A stretch of DNA of 56,613 bases from NCBI GenBank assembly GCA_023415235.1, contig JAEZLP010000014.1, positions 1-56,613 of the forward strand, read 5' to 3'. Below the pieces are notes generated by a model that ran no database searches, had not been told where the DNA came from, and saw only the letters and a program-made list of their open reading frames with translations. This DNA is from Bacillota bacterium. Its GTDB lineage: Bacteria; Bacillota; Clostridia; Peptostreptococcales; Anaerovoracaceae. Of this stretch, positions 44,469 through 52,503 are shown in pieces (positions within the stretch are counted from its first letter, which is position 1; each line of letters starts with the position of its first letter). The position numbers and the translations under genes were made by a program.

Positions 44469-45023
44469 ATGGAGGAGATTCTAAACAGGAGAAGCATCAG
44501 AAAGTATAAGGACCAGCCGGTTGAAGACGGGATGATTCTTCAGCTGCTGGAAAGCGCAAGGCTGGCGCCATCAGGAAAGAATACCCAGCCATGGCAGTTT
44601 ATCATTGTAAAATCACAGGCCACCAGACAGAAGCTGGCTAAAGTGTCCCACAATCAACCCTGGATGGCGGAGGCTCCGGTATTCCTTGTATGCGTGGCGG
44701 ACATTCGTTCCAGGATCAATCCGCCTGAGGATGTCTTTCTGGATGAAAACAGTCCGCAGTTTGAATTAAAACAGATCATCCGGGATACCGCCATAGCGGT
44801 GGAGCATATCGTGCTGGAAGCGGAGCGGCTGGGCCTGGGCACCTGCTGGGTTGCCTGGTTTGAGCAGAAAGAGATCAGACCGATCCTTTCCATTCCCGAC
44901 GATAAATTTGTAGTATGCATCATTACGCTGGGGTATCCCGGGGAGCAGCCCAAGGCAAGACCGAGAAAAAAGCTGGAAGATATCATTCACAGGGAAGTCT
45001 GGCAGCCAAGGGAATCCCACTGA
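44469..45023 (+). CDS. Nitroreductase-family FMN oxidoreductase
   Basis: 184 residues of the NAD(P)H-dependent nitroreductase fold. The FMN-binding N-terminus is RRSIRKYKDQPV, followed by ARLAPSGKNTQPWQF and a C-terminal GYPGEQPKARPRK segment. The substrate is unknown. AAGGGGTGAAAG lies before the ATG. Its place between mutS and mutL is unusual for a repair operon and has no evident functional meaning. Confidence 0.88.
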   Translation: MEEILNRRSIRKYKDQPVEDGMILQLLESARLAPSGKNTQPWQFIIVKSQATRQKLAKVSHNQPWMAEAPVFLVCVADIRSRINPPEDVFLDENSPQFELKQIIRDTAIAVEHIVLEAERLGLGTCWVAWFEQKEIRPILSIPDDKFVVCIITLGYPGEQPKARPRKKLEDIIHREVWQPRESH

Positions 45024-45066
45024 GGAGCATAAGCATAGCAGAAATCAAGAAGCGCGTTATACTACA

Positions 45067-45138
45067 CATATCAGTAATTGAGAAGAGAATCTTAAACATA
45101 TTGAGAAGAAGATATTAAACATATCAGTAATCAAGAAA
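45067..45138. repeat. Degenerate short repeats in the mutL leader
   Basis: CATATCAGTAAT occurs at 45067 and 45120. GAGAAG with a following TTAAACATAT occurs at 45080-45101 and 45103-45124. These AT-rich imperfect direct repeats fill most of the 126-base gap ahead of mutL. Confidence 0.5.
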
Positions 45139-45149
45139 CCGAGGTTTTT

Positions 45150-47093
45150 ATGGACAGACTGGAAACCAGAAAGATCATAGAGCTGCCGAAGCATGTAGCG
45201 GATAAAATTGCCGCCGGAGAGGTTGTGGACAGACCGTTGTCTATCGTCAAGGAGCTGGTGGAGAATTCCATCGATGCCGGCGCCACCTCCGTGATCATCG
45301 AAATCAGAAACGGCGGGAAAACATATATCCGTGTCACGGACAACGGCAGCGGCATTCACCGTGACGATGCAGAACTGGCATTTCAGCGGCATGCCACAAG
45401 CAAAATTAAAAATGAAACCGATCTGGACCACATCAGCAGCCTGGGCTTTCGGGGAGAAGCGCTGGCAAGCATCGCCGCCGTATCAAAAGTGGAGCTGATC
45501 ACAAAGACAGCCGGAGAAAAAAGCGGAATCAGGATCAAGATCCAGGGCGGCGACATACTGGAGAAGGAAGATACGGGATGTCCGGAAGGAACAACGATCA
45601 TCGTAGAGGATCTGTTTTTCAATACACCGGCCAGACTGAAATTCATGAAGCCTGATTCCACGGAAAGCACCCTGATCATCGATTTTGTCTCAAAGATGAC
45701 ACTGGCCTATCCCATGATAAAAATCAGGCTGATCAATAACGGAAACATCCTTTTTTCCACACCGGGGAAAGGGGATATTTATTCCAATATCCTGACGATC
45801 TACAGCAGGGAAATAGGAGACAAGCTGATCCATCTGCGGGAGGAAAGCGGCCAAATGACGCTGGAAGCCTTTATCTCAGCCCCAAATAACAGCAAAACCA
45901 ACCGGAAAAGCCAGATTTTCTTTGTCAACGGCAGATATATCAGCAGCAAGCTCATGGAAAACGCCGTGAACGACGCCTATCGGGAAAAGCTGTTTGAAGG
46001 CCGCTATCCCATCGCATTCCTGTTTTTGCAGGTAGCTCCCGAGACGGTAGACGTCAACATCCATCCGAACAAAAAAGAGGTACGGTTTGACGACGAACAG
46101 ATGGTCCGTGATTTTATCGCGTCCACCATTCGGAACAATCTTCAAACCAGGGAAGGAATCCCTGAGATCAAAGGGAAAAATTTGTTTCGGTTTCAGCATT
46201 CAGACGAGGTTGAAGGCTCTCCTGAAACTGGCGGGAGCGGTTCCGGAGCTCCGATTCAGGTATCCGGCCAGGATCAATCCGGGGTACATAGCTCTGGAAA
46301 AACCGTGGTGCATAGCGCGAGAAGAATCGAGGAGCAAGTTGACATAAAAAAGTTATTGTCTGAACAACGAAGAACCGAACGTACCGGGAATGAAGGGGAG
46401 ACAGTTCTGGAAACCCAACCGGCAGACAAAATTCAAGAGACAGAGAACGTTTATACTGAGAAAAAACCGGAAATTTCCGTACCGGCTGGCAATGCAAAGC
46501 CGGCGGAACCGGGCTTTAATATCAAGGAACTGGAGGTTACCGGATCTATTTTCGGCACCTACATCACTGCCGTGGATGAAAGCAATTTTTATCTCATCGA
46601 CCAGCATGCAGCTCATGAAAGGATCTTTTACGAACAGCTTCTGGATCAGTACCGGATGGCGGATAAGGCCCAGCAGCTGATCCTTACGCCGGTTGTCATC
46701 AACGTGACCCATGCGGTCAAGAACGATACGGGTGAAATGCTTGATTTCCTGGGAAATCTGGGATTTCAGATCGAGGAATTCGGACCGTCGGCCTATCTCA
46801 TGAAAGGGATTCCCGTTTTCATGGAGCTCTCAGAAGCAAAGGACTTCATCGAGTTTCTGATGGATAATATCTCCGGGGAAGCTGATTTGGAAAATCAAAA
46901 GAAGATTTCCGCGATTATAACAAATGCCTGCAAAAAGGCAGTGAAAGCCCATGACGTTCTTGACAAGAAGGAAATTGAAAGACTGATGGAGGATTTGGCC
47001 AAGACGAAAAATCCCTATTCCTGCCCTCACGGCAGACCGACCTTTTTAAGACTGAGCAAATATGAGATCGAAAAAATGTTCAAACGGGTATAA
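45150..47093 (+). CDS. mutL: DNA mismatch repair protein MutL (endonuclease type)
   Basis: 647 residues. The N-terminal GHKL ATPase domain has ELVENSIDAGAT, DNGSGI and GFRGEALASI. A Ser/Gly/Glu-rich linker spans about 350-460. The C-terminal domain contains the nicking-endonuclease motif DQHAAHERIFYE and the metal-site CPHGRPT. Such MutL proteins cut the strand themselves, which fits the absence of MutH in Firmicutes. It is followed 10 bases later by miaA, a common arrangement. Confidence 0.96.
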   Translation: MDRLETRKIIELPKHVADKIAAGEVVDRPLSIVKELVENSIDAGATSVIIEIRNGGKTYIRVTDNGSGIHRDDAELAFQRHATSKIKNETDLDHISSLGFRGEALASIAAVSKVELITKTAGEKSGIRIKIQGGDILEKEDTGCPEGTTIIVEDLFFNTPARLKFMKPDSTESTLIIDFVSKMTLAYPMIKIRLINNGNILFSTPGKGDIYSNILTIYSREIGDKLIHLREESGQMTLEAFISAPNNSKTNRKSQIFFVNGRYISSKLMENAVNDAYREKLFEGRYPIAFLFLQVAPETVDVNIHPNKKEVRFDDEQMVRDFIASTIRNNLQTREGIPEIKGKNLFRFQHSDEVEGSPETGGSGSGAPIQVSGQDQSGVHSSGKTVVHSARRIEEQVDIKKLLSEQRRTERTGNEGETVLETQPADKIQETENVYTEKKPEISVPAGNAKPAEPGFNIKELEVTGSIFGTYITAVDESNFYLIDQHAAHERIFYEQLLDQYRMADKAQQLILTPVVINVTHAVKNDTGEMLDFLGNLGFQIEEFGPSAYLMKGIPVFMELSEAKDFIEFLMDNISGEADLENQKKISAIITNACKKAVKAHDVLDKKEIERLMEDLAKTKNPYSCPHGRPTFLRLSKYEIEKMFKRV

Positions 47094-47103
47094 TGAAAAC
47101 AGA

Positions 47104-48033
47104 ATGAAAAAAGTTATCTTTGTTGCCGGCCCTACGGCCGTGGGAAAAACAAAATATGCCATAGAAATCGCAAGAGCTTTTCATGGGGAAATCATATCGG
47201 CGGATTCCATGCAGATCTACAAGTACATGGATATCGGCAGCGCCAAGCCCACAAAGGAGGAGCTGGCCCAGGCAAAGCATTATCTGGTTGACGAAATCGA
47301 TCCCCGGGATGAGTTTTCCGCGGCGGAATATCAGACTCTGGCTAAAAACTACATCAACCAGGTGTTTCAAAAGGGAATGACTCCGGTGGTATCGGGAGGT
47401 ACAGGGCTCTACTTGAATTCCCTGATCTACGATATGGATTTTTCCGTCATGCCAAAGCAAGCGGAATTCCGAAGGGAGCTGGAGCGGGAAGCGGAGCTTT
47501 TCGGTCCGGAGCATGTCCATAACCGTTTAAAAGCACTGGATCAAGCTGCGGCGGAGCGGATCCATCCAAACAACCTGAAAAAAGTGATCCGTGCTCTTGA
47601 AGTGCTGGAAACAACAGGAGAGCGAATCCGGGAATTTCAGGAGTCCTTTGTTCCCACCAAGGATTACCAAAGCATCCTGATCGGTCTGAATCGAGACCGG
47701 AATGAGCTTTACCAACGGATTGACCAGCGGGTAGACCTGCTCATGAAGGCCGGTCTGGTAAGAGAGATCGAGGGTTTGCTGGAAAAGGGACTGACGGAAC
47801 ACAACATCTCCATGAAGGGGATCGGATATAAAGAAATCATCGGCTGCCTTCATGGAGAATATGATCTGGAGGAAGCGGTCCGTCTGGTCAAACGAAACAC
47901 TCGCCATTATGCGAAACGCCAGCTCACCTGGCTCAGGCGATATCCGGATATGATTTGGTTTGATCTGTCCGCCTTTGAGACAGAGGAAAAAGCGCTTTCC
48001 AGCATCTTTGAGACGATTCGCGAGAAGGTTTAG
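47104..48033 (+). CDS. miaA: tRNA dimethylallyltransferase MiaA
   Basis: Adds a dimethylallyl group to A37 of tRNAs reading codons that start with U, using an isoprenoid donor from the pathway fed by dxs and ispA nearby. 309 residues. The P-loop is GPTAVGKT near the N-terminus, then SADSMQIYKYMDIGSAKP, VSGGTGLYLNSLI and a C-terminal RNTRHYAKRQLTWLRR. ATG 47104 is the family start; the frame is open upstream into the end of mutL. Confidence 0.96.
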   Translation: MKKVIFVAGPTAVGKTKYAIEIARAFHGEIISADSMQIYKYMDIGSAKPTKEELAQAKHYLVDEIDPRDEFSAAEYQTLAKNYINQVFQKGMTPVVSGGTGLYLNSLIYDMDFSVMPKQAEFRRELEREAELFGPEHVHNRLKALDQAAAERIHPNNLKKVIRALEVLETTGERIREFQESFVPTKDYQSILIGLNRDRNELYQRIDQRVDLLMKAGLVREIEGLLEKGLTEHNISMKGIGYKEIIGCLHGEYDLEEAVRLVKRNTRHYAKRQLTWLRRYPDMIWFDLSAFETEEKALSSIFETIREKV

Positions 48034-48044
48034 GGAGAATGACA

Positions 48045-49181
48045 ATGGCTGTGAAGAAGGAACTGAAAATCCATAATAAAAGCGATAAGCCGGACAATAT
48101 CATCCTGAAGGAAAATGAGATCATGGAAAAGTGCCAGGCGATCCAGGATGAGCTTCCGCGCTTTATGAGCGGGTTTTTTATCTACCTGAAGGGAAATGTG
48201 CTGCCGATGACCAGGCTTGCCTATCTGCAGGATATCCGGTTCTTCTGCAATTACCTGATTCATGAAACCGGCCTTACTCAAGCGGAGAAAACCAGGGATA
48301 TTAAACTTGAGGATTTTGAGCAGATCAAAGCGGTGGACGTCAATATCTTTATCGATTACTGCCGAAGATACAAGGTGGAAAAGGAAAACGCCGTCTATAT
48401 CTATGAAAACGATAAAAAATCCCTGTCCAGAAAGAAATCCTCCGTTTCCGTACTGTTTAAATATCTTTACCGGGACGAGCTGATCAGCAGGAATATCACC
48501 GATGGCTTCGATCCCATCAAGCTTCCCAAGCCAGGGGAAAGAGAAATCAAGGCCCTGCAGGATGACGAGGTGATGCGGATGCTTGACGCGGTGGCAACAG
48601 GCGGAAATCTTACGAAAAAGGAACGGGAGTTCTGGGAAAAAACGAAAAAACGGGATAAAGCCATCCTGATTCTCTTTCTTACATACGGACTCCGGCTTTC
48701 GGAGCTTCAGCAGCTCAATGTGTCCTCATTTAATTTCAGCCGGGGAGAGTTTAAAATCTATCGAAAACGGGGAAAAGAATCCGTGATGCCGCTGAATCAA
48801 TCGGTAACCAAGGCGGTTTCTTCCTATATCAACGAAGAACGGCCTGCGGATGATAAGCTGACTCCGGAACACAAAGATGCGCTGTTCTTATCCCTTCAGG
48901 GGAAGCGGATGACGGAACGGCAGATCAGAGAGCTCGTCAAGAAATACACCTCGATTGGACTGGCCACCTCAAGAGACGCAGGCTACAGCCCTCACAAGCT
49001 AAGAGCTACCGCCGCCACGTCCCTGATCGGAAGAGGGAACTCCATTTTCGACGTTCAGGCCCTGCTGGACCACGAAAATGTCACCACGACACAGCTCTAT
49101 GCCGCCCATAAAAAGAATGTCAAACAAGATTTGGTCAGAAATTTTGAATGGGAAGACGAATTTGATAATAAATCCAAATAA
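48045..49181 (+). CDS. Tyrosine-type site-specific recombinase (XerC/XerD-like)
   Basis: 378 residues: an N-terminal core-binding domain (about 35-160) and a catalytic domain with the full active-site set R217 (YGLRLSE), K244, H317 and R320 (SPHKLRATA), H343 (LLDHEN) and nucleophile Y352. It is longer than E. coli XerC or XerD (about 300), owing to a 30-residue N-terminal extension and an insert near 185-205. No att sites or phage genes surround it, so a chromosomal housekeeping role is more likely than a phage integrase. ATG 48045 has GGGAG eight bases upstream. Confidence 0.88.
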   Translation: MAVKKELKIHNKSDKPDNIILKENEIMEKCQAIQDELPRFMSGFFIYLKGNVLPMTRLAYLQDIRFFCNYLIHETGLTQAEKTRDIKLEDFEQIKAVDVNIFIDYCRRYKVEKENAVYIYENDKKSLSRKKSSVSVLFKYLYRDELISRNITDGFDPIKLPKPGEREIKALQDDEVMRMLDAVATGGNLTKKEREFWEKTKKRDKAILILFLTYGLRLSELQQLNVSSFNFSRGEFKIYRKRGKESVMPLNQSVTKAVSSYINEERPADDKLTPEHKDALFLSLQGKRMTERQIRELVKKYTSIGLATSRDAGYSPHKLRATAATSLIGRGNSIFDVQALLDHENVTTTQLYAAHKKNVKQDLVRNFEWEDEFDNKSK

Positions 49182-49190
49182 GTATACAAT
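49162..49190 (+). promoter_or_regulatory. Probable promoter of the YnbB-like gene
   Basis: TTGATA (49162-49167), a 17-base spacer and TACAAT (49185-49190), overlapping the end of the recombinase gene. Confidence 0.5.
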
Positions 49191-49222
49191 ATAAATATTA
49201 TGTTAACTAACGGGAGATTATG

Positions 49223-50518
49223 ATGCAAAAAAACACATTTCAATTATTGAATCAGGAGTTTGGAATCCATGAATCCGTTCTGAAGGCCGTATCGGAAGCG
49301 GAAGAACAGGTAAAAGGAATTTTTCAGGAACTGGATGATATTATGGCGTTCAACCAGTATAAGGTGCTGGACGCATTCCAGAAAAACAGAATCACGGACA
49401 TGCATTTCGGCTGGAATACCGGCTATGGATATGATGATCCTGGAAGAGAGGCATTGGAAAAGGTTTATTCCCATATATTCAAAACGGAAGCGGCTCTGGT
49501 AAGACCAATCATTGTCAACGGAACCCATGCGTTAACTCTTACCTTAACGGGAATACTAAGACCGGGAGACGAGTTGATCTATTGTACAGGAAAACCCTAT
49601 GACACCCTGGAGGAAGTCATAGGTATCCGGGAAGAAGGAAAGGGTTCGCTGAAGGATTTCGGCGTCAAATACAAGCAGGTGGAGCTGAAACCAGATGGAA
49701 CCATCGATTTTGACGCGCTCCGGAGCGCCATTTCACCGGAAACCAGGATGATTACCTTACAGAGAGCCACTGGATATGGCTGGAGAAAAGCGATTACAAT
49801 TCCGGAAATTGAGGAATGGACCCGGTTTGTCAAGTCGCTGCGGCCTGATATTATCTGCATGGTAGACAACTGCTACGGCGAGTTTCTTGATACAAAAGAA
49901 CCGACTGAGGTGGGAGCCGATGTGGTTGCCGGCTCTCTTATCAAAAACCCTGGTGGAGGACTGGCGTTGACAGGCGGATATATAGCCGGGCGAGCGGATT
50001 TGATCGAGAACATTTCCTACCGGATGACGTCTCCGGGAATCGGAGGCGAATGCGGACTGACCTTCGGCCAGACAAGAACCATGTTTCAGGGTCTGTTTAT
50101 AGCCCCGAAAACAGTCAACGGCGCGGTCAAGGGCGCAATCCTCTGCGCCAAAGTATTTGAAAATCTCGGATTTGAAGTCTGCCCGGGACCGGAAGACCGG
50201 AGAAGCGATATTATTGAGGCAGTCAAGCTGGGAAGTCCGGAAGCGGTTGTGGCTTTCTGCGAGGGAATCCAGGCAGCGGCTCCCATCGACTCCCATGTCC
50301 GGCCGGTGCCTTGGGATATGCCGGGATATGGGGACCAGGTCATCATGGCTGCAGGCGCCTTTGTTCAGGGCTCCTCCATTGAGCTGAGCGCCGATGCGCC
50401 CATTCGCGCTCCTTATATAGTGTATTTCCAGGGAGGGCTCACCTATGAGCATTCCAAGTTCGGCGTAATCAAAGCGCTCCAGACCCTGTACGAAAAGAGA
50501 CTGGTTCCTTTGGAATAG
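49223..50518 (+). CDS. YnbB-type PLP enzyme (aluminium resistance/methionine gamma-lyase-like)
   Basis: 431 residues of the fold-type I PLP family found downstream of miaA or hfq in many Firmicutes and named aluminium resistance protein. The probable PLP lysine is K241 in GSLIKNPGGG, with the cofactor Asp in MVDNCYGEF. Relatives resemble cystathionine and methionine gamma-lyases, but the true substrate is not established. ATG 49223 gives better spacing to GGGAGA than ATG 49220. Confidence 0.87.
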   Translation: MQKNTFQLLNQEFGIHESVLKAVSEAEEQVKGIFQELDDIMAFNQYKVLDAFQKNRITDMHFGWNTGYGYDDPGREALEKVYSHIFKTEAALVRPIIVNGTHALTLTLTGILRPGDELIYCTGKPYDTLEEVIGIREEGKGSLKDFGVKYKQVELKPDGTIDFDALRSAISPETRMITLQRATGYGWRKAITIPEIEEWTRFVKSLRPDIICMVDNCYGEFLDTKEPTEVGADVVAGSLIKNPGGGLALTGGYIAGRADLIENISYRMTSPGIGGECGLTFGQTRTMFQGLFIAPKTVNGAVKGAILCAKVFENLGFEVCPGPEDRRSDIIEAVKLGSPEAVVAFCEGIQAAAPIDSHVRPVPWDMPGYGDQVIMAAGAFVQGSSIELSADAPIRAPYIVYFQGGLTYEHSKFGVIKALQTLYEKRLVPLE

Positions 50519-50535
50519 AACGATCGGGTGGTAGA

Positions 50536-51276
50536 ATGGTTTATCGCAACGAAAAACGGAAAAAGCAAATTACGACAATGGTTTCTGTTCTAAAGCTGCT
50601 GATTTTGCTCGGTATCGTCATCGGCTTACCGATTTATGTTTATTTTGCTTATCCTGAGCTGATCGACCGGTTTAAAAGCCTTGACGAGATCAACAAGCTG
50701 CTGAAGCAGTATAAAACCGCCAGCATTTTCCTCTTTATCGGACTGCAGATTTTCCAGATCATCGTTTCCATTCTGCCGGGTCAAGCGCTGCAATTTGCAG
50801 CGGGTTATGCCTATCATTTCTGGCTTGGATTTTTATTCTCCATCCTTGGAGTAGCCCTTGGTACGGTCATAACCTTTTATTTGGCCCGTTTGCTGGGGAA
50901 AAACGCGCTTCAGGTCATATTCGGAGAGGAAAAATTCTCCCGTTTTGTCCATACGCTTAACACGAAAAGGTCCTTTGTCGTTTTGTTTGTCATTTTTCTG
51001 ATACCGGGAATTCCCAAGGATCTGTTCACCTATGCCGCTGGCGTTTCGGAAATCAGGATCGTCCCGTTTTTACTCCTGTCCCTGATCGGAAGAGCTCCGG
51101 CTATGATCGGAAGCATTCTGATGGGCAGCATGTTTTATAACGAAAGCTACGTGGGGCTGGTCATTATGGGGGCGATCGCTGTGATCCTGTTTATTGCAGG
51201 ACTGACTCAAAGGCATAAGCTGGTGAAGTGGGTGGATCGGTTTTATAACCGAATGATGGGAAACAGCCACGCATAA
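50536..51276 (+). CDS. TVP38/TMEM64-family membrane protein
   Basis: 246 residues with about five to six membrane helices. It carries the DedA/VTT-type segment around GQALQFAAGYAYHFWLGFLFSILGVALGT and the IFLIPGIPKDLFTYAAG re-entrant motif. Related VTT-domain proteins scramble or flip lipids. The function here is not known. It begins 17 bases after the YnbB-like gene, so they are probably co-transcribed. Confidence 0.85.
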   Translation: MVYRNEKRKKQITTMVSVLKLLILLGIVIGLPIYVYFAYPELIDRFKSLDEINKLLKQYKTASIFLFIGLQIFQIIVSILPGQALQFAAGYAYHFWLGFLFSILGVALGTVITFYLARLLGKNALQVIFGEEKFSRFVHTLNTKRSFVVLFVIFLIPGIPKDLFTYAAGVSEIRIVPFLLLSLIGRAPAMIGSILMGSMFYNESYVGLVIMGAIAVILFIAGLTQRHKLVKWVDRFYNRMMGNSHA

Positions 51277-51291
51277 GCAACTTTTTCTATT

Positions 51292-51430
51292 TTCTTATCT
51301 CCAATAAGCTTCTTAAATCTTCTTATCTCCAATAAACTTCTTATATCTTCTTATCTCCAACAGACTACTTTTATTTTCGTATTTCCAATAACTTCTTTAT
51401 TTTTCTGGCCTTCATTAACTTCTTTCATTA
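51292..51430. repeat. Degenerate 28-bp tandem repeat, five units
   Basis: Units of 27-28 bp start at 51292, 51320, 51348, 51376 and 51403. The first two are nearly identical (TTCTTATCTCCAATAA followed by CTTCTTA); later units drift. They fill the space between the TVP38 gene and the SOS-controlled LysM gene. No transposase or CRISPR-like spacer structure is associated with them. Confidence 0.8.
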
Positions 51431-51489
51431 TCCTCAAAGCAGCTTGTTTTACTGTTCGCGTTGAAAATAGAACATGGATAAAAAAAATA

Positions 51490-51501
51490 GAACAAATGTT
51501 C
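51490..51501. promoter_or_regulatory. LexA (SOS) box 1
   Basis: GAACAAATGTTC is a perfect match to the Gram-positive LexA core GAAC-N4-GTTC. It lies just upstream of the -35 of the LysM gene promoter. Confidence 0.8.
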
Positions 51502-51510
51502 CGAAAATAC

Positions 51511-51539
51511 TTTACAACGAACATGCATTCTGATATTAT
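51511..51539 (+). promoter_or_regulatory. Promoter of the YneA-like gene
   Basis: TTTACA (51511-51516), a 17-base spacer and TATTAT (51534-51539) with an extended TGA in front. LexA box 2 occupies the spacer. Confidence 0.7.
51519..51530. promoter_or_regulatory. LexA (SOS) box 2
   Basis: GAACATGCATTC, one mismatch from GAAC-N4-GTTC, sits between the -35 and -10 boxes. LexA bound here would directly exclude RNA polymerase. Confidence 0.7.
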
Positions 51540-51548
51540 AATAATAAA

Positions 51549-51560
51549 GAACAAATGTTT
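51549..51560. promoter_or_regulatory. LexA (SOS) box 3
   Basis: GAACAAATGTTT, one mismatch from the LexA core, near the expected transcription start of the LysM gene. Confidence 0.7.
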
Positions 51561-51592
51561 TGGAAATAAAAGGGGATATGGAGGTTGCTGCC

Positions 51593-51895
51593 ATGAAAAA
51601 GAAATACAGAATCCGATCAAAATTCAGATTTACATTATTTCTCACCGTTGCGATTCTCGTCATGATCAGCGTTACAGGCACGATTTTCGGAGCCAACGAC
51701 GCAGAAAGCCTGACAAAACCGGTATATACGGAAATTACCGTTCAGTCCGGCGATACGCTGTGGGATCTTGCCCGGGATTTTGGACCTGACCACAAGGATG
51801 TCCGTGAAGTCGTATTTGAGATCTGCAAGCTCAACGATATTTCTGCCGACAGCATTTATCCGGGCCAAACAATCCTGATTCCGGCTTATATTTAA
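51593..51895 (+). CDS. YneA-like LysM protein, probable SOS cell-division inhibitor
   Basis: 100 residues: a basic N-terminus, one membrane helix (about 13-32) and a single LysM domain (about 46-97, with VQSGDTLWDLARDFGP and YPGQTILIPAYI). Size and architecture match B. subtilis YneA, which halts division during DNA damage. Three LexA boxes overlap its promoter, supporting the same role. In Bacillus yneA is divergent from lexA; no lexA gene is seen here. ATG 51593 follows GGAGG at good spacing. The gene name is not used because sequence alone cannot prove orthology. Confidence 0.82.
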   Translation: MKKKYRIRSKFRFTLFLTVAILVMISVTGTIFGANDAESLTKPVYTEITVQSGDTLWDLARDFGPDHKDVREVVFEICKLNDISADSIYPGQTILIPAYI

Positions 51896-52449
51896 AGAAA
51901 TTGAAAGTATCGACTTTATATCTAAGGAAATTGCAGGTATCAACCCTCCGCCATATCAAAAAAAATCGCTAAAAACGAAAAATAGAGCCCCGAACTCTGT
52001 AGGCATTGAAAATACTGGGGTTACGGGGATTTTGTACGGAAAACTGCGTCATTCAGCATGATTTTGGCAGACAGCGGCGAAATGAACCACGGAAAAGAAC
52101 CGGAATCATGAACTTAGAAAGATAATCCAAGTCATGAGCCAAGCAGCGAGAGAATATCGGGTCAAAGATAAAGATATAAACCGCAATATGGAATAAAGAA
52201 CTGACAGCTATATGAAATATGGAATTGATCACAATAATAAATGAATAAAGCTTTCAAATAAAAAAGGGGTTTCTAAATATTAAATCAAAGAAAAATTAAA
52301 AATATATAAAAATAAATCTGAAATAGAATTAAGATGGATCGTACAGCCAGAAAGCCGTGAAACCCAAGGATTGGGCCTAAAGCGGCTTTCTTTGTTTTAT
52401 ACGATATATCTATTCCCAAAATTATGATTTTAGGAATAGATATCGCTCG
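51896..52449. other. Gene-free AT-rich stretch with hairpins
   Basis: No coding sequence is supportable here. Directly after the LysM gene lies a degenerate duplication of about 30 bases (GAAATTGAAAGTATC and GAAATTGCAGGTATC, 51896-51945). At 52347-52393 an AGAAAGCCG/CGGCTTTCT stem encloses CCCAA-GGA-TTGGG. At 52406-52443 ATATCTATTCC/GGAATAGATAT encloses AAAAT/ATTTT. The remainder is low-complexity A-rich sequence. Hairpins of this kind may be terminators or relics of mobile DNA. Confidence 0.5.
52347..52398 (+). terminator. Terminator-like branched hairpin
   Basis: AGAAAGCCG pairs with CGGCTTTCT, followed by TTGTTTT. An inner CCCAAGGATTGGG hairpin sits in the loop. It may end the LysM gene transcript, although it is about 450 bases away. 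Confidence 0.45.
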
Positions 52450-52485
52450 AAAAAAGCAGGCAACAACCCTCTCTTGCCTGCTTTT
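52450..52485 (-). terminator. Terminator of the hydrogenase-chemoreceptor gene
   Basis: AAAAGCAGGCAA (52452-52463) pairs with TTGCCTGCTTTT (52474-52485). On the minus strand it reads into a T run, 19 bases after the stop codon. Confidence 0.85.
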
Positions 52486-52503
52486 CCAGTTTATTCACTT
52501 ACT

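Noticed and set aside
48045..49181. Phage or integrative-element integrase
   Set aside because: The recombinase has an intact active site but lies inside a housekeeping run (miaA to ynbB type) with no attachment repeats, tRNA target or mobile genes.
51292..51430. CRISPR array
   Set aside because: The repeats are directly adjacent with no spacers, drift strongly, and no cas genes are nearby.
52347..52398. Cyclic-di-GMP riboswitch
   Set aside because: A GGCCTAAAG-like string recalls GEMM RNAs, but the tetraloop-receptor hairpin and conserved core are missing and no gene follows on the plus strand.
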